A stretch of DNA of 64,000 nucleotides. It comes from UBA7672 sp963738625. Its GTDB lineage: Bacteria > Pseudomonadota > Alphaproteobacteria > Caulobacterales > Hyphomonadaceae. The notes under the pieces are model-generated. The model saw only the letters and a program-made list of their open reading frames with translations, was not told the DNA's origin and did no database searches. Both the position numbers and the translations under genes were made by a program. This document shows, piece by piece, positions 28,573-37,716 of the stretch (within the stretch, counting starts at the first letter, position 1; each line of letters opens with the position of its first letter). Location of the stretch: positions 1,113,240-1,177,239 of the forward strand of contig CAVTXH010000002.1 of NCBI GenBank assembly GCA_963738625.1, in the 5' to 3' direction.

Positions 28573-28656
28573 TTAGCGTGGGGCCTCGGGCCCATGCAAG
28601 ACAAGCATAATCATGGGGATTTTCAGGCAAATGACGAACACCAGCCAGGCCGTCAT
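28573..28656 (-). CDS. 27-residue hydrophobic peptide after GTA gp15
   Basis: The ATG at 28656 overlaps the gp15 stop (ATGA). The predicted peptide MTAWLVFVICLKIPMIMLVL then HGPEAPR is a single membrane span. Coupling to the last GTA gene and the hydrophobic composition argue for a real gene. It is too short to be recognised by family, and its role is unknown. Confidence 0.5.
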   Translation of the reverse strand: MTAWLVFVICLKIPMIMLVLHGPEAPR

Positions 28657-31600
28657 GCCGGAATCTCCACTTCGACGGCCGCCCAGGCGCCCGGCTCGCC
28701 ATTTGTCCCCAACTGCGCGACTTCGATCAGCGCTGCTCCACCCGAGGGAAAATCCACAGCCTGATCGCCCGCGGCGTAGAGACATAACGGTTCCGCAACA
28801 TCCAACTCCCGCAGGACGCCGCCGCCCCCCGACACTCTTACCCGGTAGCGTTCGGCCGTCTCGTGCGGCGGTTCGCCGGCGGACCAGGAATCACCGCCTT
28901 TCCGCGCCCGCCTGATCCATTCCAGCTTCAGGTCGGCGCCCAGCCGCCCAGCGCGCAGATGCGCCGGCGACCACATCCGCCCCGCCGCGGCGAGGTGAGT
29001 CGCCTCGCCATGCCACGCCACGGGCTCGTCCGGCGACCCGCGCCAGGCCCGCCATTCCAGCCTCAGCCCGCGCTCCCAGTCGGCCACATCCAGCCGCCGT
29101 TCAGCGCCGGTAAGAAAGAGAATGCGCGCGCCGACATCCGCCCCCGCCGCATTCGCCGGCTCCGATCCCTGCTGCCCGCGCAGCAACCGCGTCAGATTCC
29201 ACGTCTCGACATCGACCAACTCCGCCTCGGCAAACTGGATCAGCTCCCAGCCCGCCTCGGTTTCGACCAGGGCGGCGTTGGCGCCGTTCAGCACCGCGCT
29301 CTCGCTGCGCGACGACAGACCGGCGCCGGGCAGGCTCACCCACACCGAAATCTCCTGCCACCGCGCCGACGCAAACGGATAGAGCGCCGTCTCCAACCGT
29401 CCCATCGCGCAGGGCCGGGTGATCCTCCCGCGCGCCGTGAACTCAGTAGCCTCAGCCCCAGCTGAAAATGTCACCGGACCCGTCCACGGCGCCGCAAACG
29501 CGAACCCGATCGGCCGCAGGTCATCTTCCGCCCCCGGCAGCGGCGGCGGCTCGACCACCGCCGCATCCGGCTCCACCGCCGCGGCCGGAACCGGCAGCGC
29601 AACCGGAACCGCCGGCGCGACTACCGGCGTCCGCGCCACGCCCGCCCGCACCGCCTCGAACCGGATCACGCTTCCGTCCGCGACCTCCACAATCCGCCAC
29701 GCCGCATCGCCGCATCGCCGCATCGCCGAGCGCTGCGACATCGCCCGGCTCCAGCATCACGCCATCCGCCGCCATCGCGAACTGCGCGCGCTCGCGCTGG
29801 GCCGCCATCTGTTCCGCCAGCGCGTCCGCCGCGTGTTGCGCCTGCGCCCGGTCCAGCGCCAACGCCGCCTCCACCGTCACCAGCTCGCTCGCCAATGTCG
29901 TCATCACACCCGGCGCGTGTTCGGCCTCGGCATCGATGAAGCGCAGCCGCACGCCCGTGTCGGTTGCCTCCAGCCCGCCGCGCGTAAGAACCAGAGTAGG
30001 CGCATCTTCCTCGACCAGCCTGCCGGCATCGATCTCCACCCGATCGACCCCACGCATCCGGAACACGATCTTCCCGTCGCGCTCCGTCGCATCGATCCCG
30101 TAGATCGCCGCGAGCGGCTCCAGCACCGACCGCGCGCTGACCGGCCCGTCGAATCGGTAGCCCGTCACGATCCCGCTCAGCTGCGCCGTGTCCGCCTCCG
30201 CGCCCGCCCGCGCGCAGACATCCGCCGCCACATCCGGCAACAGCGCCATCCCGACGCGCCCGTTCAGCCAGTGACCCAGACGCCAGTTGTCCGCATCGCC
30301 CCACGCATCTTCCAGCGCCGGAAAAGCCGGATAGGGCCGGGCGTCCCACGACCACAGCCCGATCCCGTCCGCCGGAACCATGCGCCCGTCATATTCCGCC
30401 GACGCCGGATTGTTCGCTTCGGCCGACCAGTGCGCATGAAACGCCTCGATCGCCCGCCGCTGGATCAGATCGTCGCGCGATCCATCCGAGAAATGCGGCA
30501 GCGCGCTTTCCGAACTCTTCAGGTCATAGAAAAGGTTCGGCTGGTTCGCGCCTTTGTCGGCCGCCGGACACCCCATCTCGACAAAGCGCACCGGCTTCAT
30601 GCCCGGAGTCCACGCCGTCGGCGTCGCCGATCTGACGCCGCCAGCGCGCGGATGATGCGCCTTGCTCCACTGGCTCGCTATGTCCTTCTGCCGGAACACC
30701 CACGGCTCGCCATAGGTCCCATCCGTTATGGGCAATCGCGCCTGGACCAGCCGCCCTGCATCGTCGGCATAATGCCAGTCGAACGCCTCGCCTCCGGCGA
30801 CGTTCGCGCCGAGATACGCCAGCGATCGCCCATCGCCCCACGCCGCTTCGGCGTGATCATCGCCATCGCGCCAGTCCGCCATCGGCGGATACCAGTCGAG
30901 CCCGACATAATCGATCGCCCCATCCGCCCACAGCGCGTCCAGCGGAAACGCGACATCGCCGCCCACGACATGCGCGCCATACTCCGTCCAGTCCGCCGCA
31001 TAGCTGATCTCGACGCCGCTCCCGACCACAGCCCGCACATCGCTCGCCAGCGCGCGCAAGGCATCGACCGCCGGATAGGCGCCGCCATCGGCCAGCCGCG
31101 TCAGCGCAACAAGCTCCGATCCGATCAGCAGCCCATCCGCGCCTTGCTCATCGGCAATCCTCGCATAGTGCAGGACGAAAGCGCGATACCGCCCGAAGAA
31201 CGCCCCGACCTGCGCGCCAACGCCTCCGCCGGCCGCCGTGATCCGCCCGCGCCACGGAAACGCCGCCTGCTCTGCGCCGCCATAGGGATCGGGCAGGCCG
31301 TTGCCCGCCGGCACATCCATCAGCAGGAAAGGATAGAGCGTTACATGGAACCCGCGCGCCTTCAGCGCCGCGATCGCCTGCCGCACGCTGCTATCCGAGG
31401 GCGTGCCGCCATAGTTGGGCCGCCCCTCCGTTTGCGACACAACATACGCATCGCCGCGCTCGACCCCCGCCACCGACCACGCATGCGGCACGGTCAGCTT
31501 GTCCGCAATCTCCACGCCCGGCCGCACCAGGCACTCCCCGCACCGCAGGTCATTGCCGAACCAGGCCACGACGAGATTGACCCGCGTCACGTTCGGCAGC

Positions 31601-32393
31601 TCGGACTCGAGCTGGTCGAGCGCCGCCTCGAAATCGCTCTTGGCTTCCGACCCGTGCAGGTTTTCCGGCGTCTCGCGCCCAGGTCCTGTCCGCCGCCGTA
31701 CGATCTCGGTCGACAGCGCGAACTCGCCGGAACCCGGGATCATGTTCACCGCCCGCACGACGCCTCCAGCCGTCCCGCGCCGCCGCCCGCCGGCCGCACC
31801 ACCTCGAACGACAGCTGCGGCATGCGCGCGCCGAACTGGTCGACGGACATGTCCTCGAACACGATATATGCCACGCCGCGATAGGCCGGCGCCTCGCCTT
31901 CAACAGCCTCGATCAGCGGATCGGGGGCCTGATCCTCCGTCCCGCGATAAAGCCGCCATGTCGCCTTCGACAGATCGAACGGCTCGCCATTGGCCCAGCA
32001 TCGCGACACGCGCGAGACTTCGCCCTCGCACAACGCCACGGCGAAACTCAGCGAATAGGAATAGTCGGCCACACGCGGCCCGCCCTTGCCGCCCTCCACC
32101 TCGCGCCGCTCCTTGAACTGCGACGCCCAGATCACCTGCGCGCCAACGCGCAGGCGCCCATAGACCAAGGGCAGGCTGGCGCCCTCGCGGCTCTCGGTGA
32201 GATGAAACTCGCGAATGCGCGGCCCCTCGACGGGCGGCGTCAGATACCGCGCATCGACAATCGCCCCCGCCAGCGACCCGATGGCCTGTCCGATCGCCTG
32301 TCCCGCTGCGTGTCCGCCCAGCAGCGACACTCCGTGCGGCAGCAACGATGCCCCAACCACCGCGCCGACGTTGCCTAGAACCAACTCGGCCAT
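28653..32393 (-). pseudogene. GTA gp15-like megatron/host-specificity tail protein, two frameshifts
   Basis: Three consecutive frames together give about 1,245 residues, near the ~1,300 of RcGTA rcc01698. Frame 1 (32393-31746) is the N-terminus (GQAIDARYL-like region, QVIWASQF, ADYSYSLSFAVALCEGEVSRV, TEDQAPDPLIEAVEG, PQLSFEVVRPA). Frame 2 (about 31758-29725) has the glycoside-hydrolase-like part (VVAWFGNDLRCGECLVRP, YGGTPSD, YPFLLMD, YAADWTEYG, DYVGLDWYPPMADWRDG). Frame 3 (about 29724-28653) is the beta-rich C-terminus (WNLTRLLRGQQGSE). In this family it forms the tail tip and receptor-binding baseplate. The first shift (-1) is near 31760; the second is at an 8-bp tandem repeat. Confidence 0.88.
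29701..29724 (-). repeat. 8-bp tandem repeat x3 causing gp15 frame change
   Basis: Read on the coding strand the unit GATGCGGC occurs three times in a row. One copy would read ...LGDAAWRIVEV in the downstream frame. Three copies add 16 nt (+1 frame) and lead to a premature end. Four copies would restore the frame. Confidence 0.9.
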
Positions 32394-32410
32394 GCTTCGA
32401 TATCTCCGGA

Positions 32411-32440
32411 AAAGAAAAGGCCCGCCGGTTGGCGGGCCTT
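32411..32440 (-). terminator. rho-independent terminator of minus-strand lipoprotein gene
   Basis: AAGGCCCGCC / GGCGGGCCTT form a perfect 10-bp stem with a 4-nt loop (32417-32440), followed on the minus strand by TTTCTTT. It sits between the lipoprotein stop (32466) and the gp15 start (32393), so it should cut gp15 off from upstream transcription. Confidence 0.8.
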
Positions 32441-32465
32441 TGGGTTTGGATTTAGAATTTGCGAA

Positions 32466-33482
32466 CTAGTCTTTCAGCTCATCCGTTACCGCGCCGACGA
32501 CGCTCGACGCGACTGCGTCTCCGGCAAGATATTCGCCGATCTTCTGCAGCAGCGGATTGCCCGGCGATGATTCCACCACATAGACGGACAGGTCGACCGT
32601 GCCTCGCGGGTCATCGTCCTTTTGCAGCCTTGGCATTCTCATCCAGCCTGTCTGAAGACCGGCGAGAAGGTTTTCCCGATAGTCTCCCTTTTGCGCGCCG
32701 TGAAGACGGACACCGCCGGCCGCCAGCACGCTTGCCGGATCCACGCCGTGCGCGGGCGCACTTCTCTCGCCACTCTCCGCCGGATTCTTTCCGCCAGAGG
32801 CGGCGAGGCCGAAATTCAGCACGATGGCGATATCCCGATAGTCCGATGCCGCCCGGGGATTCTGGAACTCCCGTACATAGAGCCGGTCGAGCTTCGCCCG
32901 AAAGTAGGGCGCAGAAGGAGAAAGTCTCAGTGCGCCAGTTGGCGGCGACCCATCCTTCGGGAGGAGGCTTACGAGCTCCGCGTCCGCCGTCGTTTCCAGG
33001 TGCAGCGTAGCAAAGAAATCCGGAGTCTGGTTGAGGCCCAGCTCGCTCCACTTCTTTCGCAGGTCTTCCGGCGCCGACGCGACGAACGGTAGGGACCGAA
33101 GCGCAAAACCGTCGCGGACGAGGTAGATGCACCTCATCGCTGGGGAAACATCTAGCTTCGTCGTGTAGAAGTAGCCTCCCGTCGTACCAACCGACTGAGT
33201 GACGCTCGCCTCGCCGGCCTTCTGCAGGAAGGTCCCGAAAGACTTGAACGCCATGACGCCGACCTGGGAGAGGATTTCCACGGCGAGGCCTTCGACATCC
33301 CGCTCGACGTGCTCCTGCCGCTGCCTATTCAGCTCAGCGATCTCCGGGCAGTTGTGGTCCACAAATACCCTCAGATCGCCATTCTCGCCGCTGACCAGCT
33401 GTTCCTTTCCGAACGTGGCCACGCCGCTGTTCGCGCACCCCATCAGGGACACAAGTCCCATGCTCAACGCCGCCATTCTCAT
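32466..33482 (-). CDS. hypothetical lipoprotein inserted in GTA cluster
   Basis: Start ATG 33482 has GGAGG 9 nt upstream; the in-frame extension to 33728 is not supported. The 338-residue product has a lipoprotein signal (MRMAALSMGLVSLMGC, Cys16 after Met-Gly), then a region rich in charged helices (NRQRQEHVERDVEGLAVE) and a beta-rich domain. No family is recognised. It has its own terminator and separates gp15 from gp14, where known GTAs have no gene. Its codon use is less uniform than the flanking GTA genes, which suggests late insertion. Confidence 0.75.
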   Translation of the reverse strand: MRMAALSMGLVSLMGCANSGVATFGKEQLVSGENGDLRVFVDHNCPEIAELNRQRQEHVERDVEGLAVEILSQVGVMAFKSFGTFLQKAGEASVTQSVGTTGGYFYTTKLDVSPAMRCIYLVRDGFALRSLPFVASAPEDLRKKWSELGLNQTPDFFATLHLETTADAELVSLLPKDGSPPTGALRLSPSAPYFRAKLDRLYVREFQNPRAASDYRDIAIVLNFGLAASGGKNPAESGERSAPAHGVDPASVLAAGGVRLHGAQKGDYRENLLAGLQTGWMRMPRLQKDDDPRGTVDLSVYVVESSPGNPLLQKIGEYLAGDAVASSVVGAVTDELKD

Positions 33483-33717
33483 CTTGATCAACCTCCATTC
33501 CGAAAGCCGCCCGCACCCGTCCCGTGCGCAGACCGCTCGCAGCCCACTGCGATCCCATCGCTTCCTTGATTGATGGCGCCCCCGCCGTGGCGGCGATTGA
33601 GCGACGTCAAACTCGGTCGTGGGACCGCGCAAAAGGCCGGGCGCCCCTGCGAAACATCTGCAGAAAACCCAAGCGCAGCCGCGATGCGTCGCCGCCGCCG
33701 AGGCGCGAACTGCGCCG

Positions 33718-34158
33718 TCAATCCTCAACTCCCGGAAACCGGAACGCCGCCGCTATCCTTCGCCGCCACCACGGTACGAGGCGCGTCTCGCACACGGCGC
33801 GACCCCAATAGGCATGGATGATGCGGTCCTCGCCCGACACGATGGCCGCGTGCTTCGCCGGCGATCCCAGCGCCATGCGGAACAGCAGCATGTCGCCCTC
33901 GCGCGCGGCGCCCACCGCGATTTCGGTCATGTGACGCCGCGCGGCGGAGAGCAGGGTTTCCTCGCCCAGCGCCTCCGCCCAGTCCGGCGTATAGGCCGGC
34001 GCCTTCTCCGGCTCGTCGCCGACAACGCCGCGCCACACGCCGCGCACCAGTCCAAGGCAATCCGCGCCCGCACCTACGACGCTGGCCTGATGCCGATAAG
34101 GCGTCCCCAGCCACCGCCGCGCCTCCGCGACGATGGCTGCGCGCATCACGCTGCTCAT
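33718..34158 (-). CDS. GTA gp14-like NlpC/P60 cell-wall peptidase
   Basis: The 146-residue protein matches the GTA and phage-tail NlpC/P60 group: RWLGTPYRHQASVVGAGADCLGLV with the catalytic Cys, and SPAKHAAIV with the catalytic His, then IIHAYWGRAV. These enzymes cut the peptide stem of peptidoglycan during DNA delivery. Its ATG overlaps the gp13 stop (ATGA). The frame is intact. Confidence 0.93.
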   Translation of the reverse strand: MSSVMRAAIVAEARRWLGTPYRHQASVVGAGADCLGLVRGVWRGVVGDEPEKAPAYTPDWAEALGEETLLSAARRHMTEIAVGAAREGDMLLFRMALGSPAKHAAIVSGEDRIIHAYWGRAVCETRLVPWWRRRIAAAFRFPGVED

Positions 34159-35030
34159 CCGCGCCTCCCGCCATCATTGGCGCGGTCGGATGCGAGGCCA
34201 GCCAGCACGGCGTCGGCGCCCGGCATGTGCGGAAAGCCGCGGAAGTTGTCGCGATTGGAAAACTTCCCGCTGCATGTCGAAAAACCCTTGTCGCATCCCG
34301 CCGTCACAACGAACGCATCGCCAACCTCGATCGGAAATCTCGGCCGCGCAGAGATCTGCATGTCGCTTCCGGCATTTCGAACGACGCGCGATGTCGCCCC
34401 GGCATTGGCGCCGCTCGTCCACGCGAGCATGCCGCCTGCGAACCATTCCGGCTCGAAGGACTCCAGCCCGCTGGCGGCAAACCAGGCGAGGCCGAACGCA
34501 TCCGTCACCACGCCTTCGCCGCGATAGGCGGAACCGTTGAGATCGACGCCACACCGCTCATCGCCGACCTCGGCATCGCAGGTCCGCGCATAGGTCCGTC
34601 CGATCGGCCGTTCGAGATCGGCCTTCAGGCTCACCAGCTCCGCTTTGAAGGCCGCGCCCTGACGCGTCACCTCGGATAACCGCCCCGACCATACGCACAC
34701 GCGATGCTCCCGCGCCGACCAGTCCACTCGCCACACATCCACGCGCGCGCCGTCCCACAGCCCGGCGCCGAGATCAGCCTCCGAGATGAACTCCGCCGAA
34801 AGCGCGCCTCCCGTCGCCGCGCGGCCCGGCGTCAGCCCCGCCGAGCTTTCGAACGTCGCAGACTTCAACCCGCTCGCCGGTTCAAACGTCACGCCATCGA
34901 ATGCGATCGGCGCATCGTGGTCCGTCGCGCCGAACACCTCGCCGTCGCGCCGCGTGAACCGCCAGCACGCGCACAATGTCGTCCCGTCCGCCGCCAGCCT
35001 GGCGGCGAAAGCCTCGCTTGCCTGTCTCAT
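34155..35030 (-). CDS. GTA gp13-like hub protein (DUF2163)
   Basis: A 291-residue protein with the DUF2163 / phage BR0599-like pattern: LCACWRFTRRDGEVFGATDHDAPI, WRVDWSAREHRV, GRTYARTCDAEVGDERCGVD, and a C-terminal GCDKGFSTCSGKFSNRDNFRGFPHMPG. The four C-terminal-half cysteines correspond to the Fe-S cluster ligands described for this hub and for lambda gpL. It forms the baseplate hub in the RcGTA model. Intact. Confidence 0.94.
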   Translation of the reverse strand: MRQASEAFAARLAADGTTLCACWRFTRRDGEVFGATDHDAPIAFDGVTFEPASGLKSATFESSAGLTPGRAATGGALSAEFISEADLGAGLWDGARVDVWRVDWSAREHRVCVWSGRLSEVTRQGAAFKAELVSLKADLERPIGRTYARTCDAEVGDERCGVDLNGSAYRGEGVVTDAFGLAWFAASGLESFEPEWFAGGMLAWTSGANAGATSRVVRNAGSDMQISARPRFPIEVGDAFVVTAGCDKGFSTCSGKFSNRDNFRGFPHMPGADAVLAGLASDRANDGGRRG

Positions 35031-35033
35031 GGA

Positions 35034-35660
35034 TTATCCCGCTATCTCGACCAGCGGCGCACGCATCACGCGCACCGCATCATGTCCTTTCAACGCGATG
35101 TCGAGCCTGTCGGCGTCGAACCGCACCGGCACATCGAACTCGAATCCCGCAGTCAGCACCGCGCCGCTCGCCGGCGCAACATCGAACGTCACCACGCCCG
35201 TCGCCCAATCGACATCGAACGCCGTCGTCACAACGCCGCCGACCGCCGCCAGCACCGTATCCTCGACCGGCTTGGTGATCGCGCGATCCCGCAAGGCAGG
35301 CCCGCTGACATAGCGCTTGACCAGCTGGAACTCCGCCGTCTCGCCGTCGCCGGTCCCCAATGGCTGATCGACCGCCGTCGCCGCCTGCGTCGGCGCGCAG
35401 CTTTTCCAGTCCACCGGATCACGGAACCGGAAGCCATGCATCCGCCCACTGCGCGCCTCGAAGAACGCCGCAAGATCGTGCGCCGCATCGATACGGATCA
35501 CCGCGCCGCCGGCATCCCACCGTCGCCGCGACCCGGCCCAGCGCGCATTGCGGCTCTCCGCGCCCGACGCCAGCCGCGCCACGTCCGTCGCCCATTCCGG
35601 CCCGCCGCTCGCGCCGAACGCCAGCGCCAGCGGCAATCTCACCTCGTGGAGCAGGCTCAT
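35034..35660 (-). CDS. GTA gp12-like distal tail protein (DUF2460)
   Basis: The 208-residue protein has the DUF2460 layout: LPLALAFGASGGPEW, RWAGSRRRWDAG, ARSGRMHGFRFRDPVDW, and the C-terminal FDVPVRFDADRLDI. In RcGTA this is the distal tail ring joining tail tube and hub. Its ATG overlaps the end of the tape-measure-like gene (ATGA); gp13 follows 3 nt after its stop. Confidence 0.93.
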   Translation of the reverse strand: MSLLHEVRLPLALAFGASGGPEWATDVARLASGAESRNARWAGSRRRWDAGGAVIRIDAAHDLAAFFEARSGRMHGFRFRDPVDWKSCAPTQAATAVDQPLGTGDGETAEFQLVKRYVSGPALRDRAITKPVEDTVLAAVGGVVTTAFDVDWATGVVTFDVAPASGAVLTAGFEFDVPVRFDADRLDIALKGHDAVRVMRAPLVEIAG

Positions 35661-35959
35661 GAGAACCGCGCCCCGCGACGCACAGCGCGCGCGATCGCCG
35701 TGGCGATCTGGTTCAGCGAACCCTGCGCCTCAGCGCCGCCCGGCGCGCTTCCGCCGGAAGGCGCAGCCGCGCCCAGCCTAGCGACGATCTCCACCACCAG
35801 CCCCGCCAGTCACTCAAGATCGGACTCGCCGGTGCGAACCACACGCGCCAGCTCGGCTTCCACCGAGCCGACCGCCTTCATCAGCGATCGCTCCAGCATC
35901 TCCGCCGCCGCGCGGCTCCGCTCGGCAAACGCCGGCGGCACATCGTCATCGATGTCCAT
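35657..35959 (-). pseudogene. GTA tape-measure-like small protein, in-frame stop
   Basis: From ATG 35959 the frame runs 49 codons, meets TGA at 35812-35810, then continues openly for another 50 codons to a stop that overlaps the gp12 start. The conceptual product (MDIDDDVPPAFAERSRAAAE ... SLNQIATAIARAVRRGARFS) is helical, and its C-terminus ends as in the short tape-measure proteins of alphaproteobacterial GTAs. CGA to TGA would explain the stop (...SDLE-R-LAGLVV). Much shorter than phage tape measures, as is usual in these clusters. Confidence 0.7.
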
Positions 35960-35962
35960 TCG

Positions 35963-36397
35963 TCACTCCCTTTCCTTGGATCTTAGCGGCAGGAACGCGA
36001 TCGCGCCTGCCGACATCAGCCGGATCGAGAACGTCGCTTCGCCATCGTGCTCGCCTCCATAGGCCAGCTCCGCGACGGCGAACGGCCCTTCGAGAATGCC
36101 GAAACCCGGCACAACCAGATTCATGCTTGGCGTCTCTCCGCCGAAGTACACGGCGCGCATCCGCCGGTCCGCCGCCTCGCAGAAAAACACGCCGCTGCCG
36201 GCCACCTCGATACGCTTGGTCGCCGTGCCCGCGATCAGCTCGCGCCAGGCCTGCGGGCTCTGCGCAGTCGTCGCATCCACCAGCCGCGCACTCAGCGAGA
36301 TCGTCCGGGCGCGTATGCCCGCGATAGCGATAAACGACCCCGGTACGTCGCCGTCGCCAACTTCAATCAGGACATCGCGTCCACGTTGAACGCCCAT
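35963..36397 (-). CDS. GTA gp9-like major tail tube protein (TP901-1 family)
   Basis: ATG 36397 has AAGGAGGAG 7 nt upstream, a strong site that fixes the start. The 144-residue product has the TP901-1 tail tube pattern: MGVQRGRDVLIEVGDGDVPGS, IAGIRARTISL, VDATTAQSPQAWRELI, EGPFAVAELAYGGEHDGEATF. It forms the tail tube in GTA particles. The tape-measure-like gene starts only 3 nt downstream; the gp10 and chaperone genes normally found here are absent. Divergent from the ArsR operon. Confidence 0.92.
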   Translation of the reverse strand: MGVQRGRDVLIEVGDGDVPGSFIAIAGIRARTISLSARLVDATTAQSPQAWRELIAGTATKRIEVAGSGVFFCEAADRRMRAVYFGGETPSMNLVVPGFGILEGPFAVAELAYGGEHDGEATFSIRLMSAGAIAFLPLRSKERE

Positions 36398-36426
36398 GGT
36401 CTCTCCTCCTTTTTCAGCTGCAGGTG

Positions 36427-36456
36427 TTGACAGGCAACCATTTGGTTGCATATTGA
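36427..36456 (+). promoter_or_regulatory. ArsR-operon promoter with palindromic operator
   Basis: TTGACA (36427-36432) and TATTGA (36451-36456) are 18 bp apart. Between them GCAACCA-TT-TGGTTGC (36434-36449) is a perfect 7+2+7 palindrome, suited to ArsR binding and self-repression. The ATG at 36462 lies at the expected transcription start. Confidence 0.7.
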
Positions 36457-36461
36457 ACCGC

Positions 36462-36770
36462 ATGGATCTGGTGTTCCGGGCCCTCGCGGACGAAAGCCGC
36501 CGCGCTCTGCTCGACAGCCTCAGCGCCAAAAGCGCTCAGACTCTCGGCGAGCTCTGTGTCGGCCTTTCAATGACGCGGCAGGCCGTCTCGAAACACCTTG
36601 CGATCCTGGAGGAAGCGAATCTCGTCGCCACGGTGAAGCGTGGCCGGGAAAAGCTTCACTACCTCAACCCGGTTCCGATCGCGGAGATCGCGAACCGCTG
36701 GATACGGAAGTTCGAACGCCGCCGCATCGACGCCCTCGTCGACCTGAAGAAAAGACTGGAGGCAGAATGA
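36462..36770 (+). CDS. ArsR-family transcriptional repressor
   Basis: The 102-residue protein is a compact winged helix (FRALADESRRALLDSLSAKSAQTLGELCVGLSMTRQAVSKHLAILEEANLVATVKRGREKLHYLNPVPI), of the subgroup always found with SRPBCC/AHSA1 genes. No metal-binding cysteine motif is present in the recognition helix. It overlaps the first SRPBCC gene (ATGA). The palindrome in its promoter suggests autorepression. I reject the longer start at 36396, which would lie across the promoter. Confidence 0.93.
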   Translation: MDLVFRALADESRRALLDSLSAKSAQTLGELCVGLSMTRQAVSKHLAILEEANLVATVKRGREKLHYLNPVPIAEIANRWIRKFERRRIDALVDLKKRLEAE

Positions 36771-37210
36771 CCCAACCGATTCCGCAGCCCGATCTCTCCT
36801 CGCGCCCTCACGACTCCCACGCAGAACGCTGGATGCCGTATCCGCCGGCGCGTCTTTACCGCGCATGGACGCAGGAATTCGATCTCTGGTTCGCCGCGCC
36901 CGGCTCGGTGGTGATGGATCCCCAGCCCGGCCAGCCCTGGTTCTTCGTCACCGAATTCAACGGCCAGCGCCATCCGCACTATGGCCGCTTCCTGCGCCTT
37001 CTTCCGCCGCGCCTCGTCGAGATGACATGGGTCACCGGCCAGGGCGGCACGGAAGGCGCCGAAACGCTCCTCACTGTCGAGTTCACCTCCGAAAGCGACG
37101 GCACGCGCGTGAAGCTCTCACATCGCGGTTTCCTGCACGCCCAGGCGGCGGCGGAAAGCGAAAAAGCCTGGCCGCTCGTCCTCGCCCAGCTGGAGCAGCG
37201 CCTCAAATGA
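36767..37210 (+). CDS. SRPBCC (AHSA1-like) protein 1
   Basis: A 147-residue SRPBCC-fold protein (PARLYRAWTQEFDLWFAAPG, FFVTEFNGQRHPHYGRFLRLLPPRLVEMTWVTGQGGTEGAETLLTVEF, HRGF). Such proteins form a hydrophobic ligand cavity, but the ligand is unknown. It is translationally coupled to the ArsR gene and to the following gene. Confidence 0.85.
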   Translation: MTQPIPQPDLSSRPHDSHAERWMPYPPARLYRAWTQEFDLWFAAPGSVVMDPQPGQPWFFVTEFNGQRHPHYGRFLRLLPPRLVEMTWVTGQGGTEGAETLLTVEFTSESDGTRVKLSHRGFLHAQAAAESEKAWPLVLAQLEQRLK

Positions 37211-37251
37211 CCGACGTCGATCCGCCGCCCGTCCGCACGGAGCAAATAACC

Positions 37252-37713
37252 ATGAGCAACTCGAAATTCGTCTACGTCACCTACATCCGCACCACGCCCG
37301 AAAAACTCTGGCGCGCGCTCATCGAACCCGAATTCACCCGCCAGTACTGGGCCGGCACGCACCCGGTCTCCGACTGGAAGCCCGGCTCGGACTGGAAGAT
37401 CATGATCCCCAACGGCCGCATCGGCGACGCCGGCAAGGTGATCGAGATCGACCCGCCCCGCCGGCTTGTCCTCTCATGGCGGAACGAATTTCTGCCGGAA
37501 CTCAAGAACGAAGCCGCGACGCAGGTCACCTATGAGCTTGAACAGCAGGGCGACATGGTGAAATTCACACTCCTCCAGGAAGGCGACGCGCCCGACTCGA
37601 AGCTGATCGACACAATGTCGAATGGCTGGCCCGTCCTGCTCTCCAGCCTCAAATCGCTGCTTGAAACCGGCGAGTCGCTGGAAGCCACGCGCAACTGGCC
37701 GGAGGGATACTGA
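37252..37713 (+). CDS. SRPBCC (AHSA1-like) protein 2
   Basis: I start at ATG 37252, with CGGAG 9 nt upstream and the domain start SKFVYVTYIRTTPEKLWRAL right after. An ATG at 37207 overlapping the previous stop would add 15 residues. The product of about 153 residues keeps the FTRQYWAGTHPVSDWKPGSDW and WPVLLSSLKSLLETGE segments typical of this ArsR-linked family. Ligand unknown. Confidence 0.88.
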   Translation: MSNSKFVYVTYIRTTPEKLWRALIEPEFTRQYWAGTHPVSDWKPGSDWKIMIPNGRIGDAGKVIEIDPPRRLVLSWRNEFLPELKNEAATQVTYELEQQGDMVKFTLLQEGDAPDSKLIDTMSNGWPVLLSSLKSLLETGESLEATRNWPEGY

Positions 37714-37716
37714 TCC

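Noticed and set aside
31745..31790. Programmed -1 frameshift in gp15
   Set aside because: No slippery heptamer or downstream structure is evident at the junction.
29419..31884. 821-codon open frame on the plus strand
   Set aside because: Arg/Pro/His-rich antisense shadow of the GTA gp15 gene.
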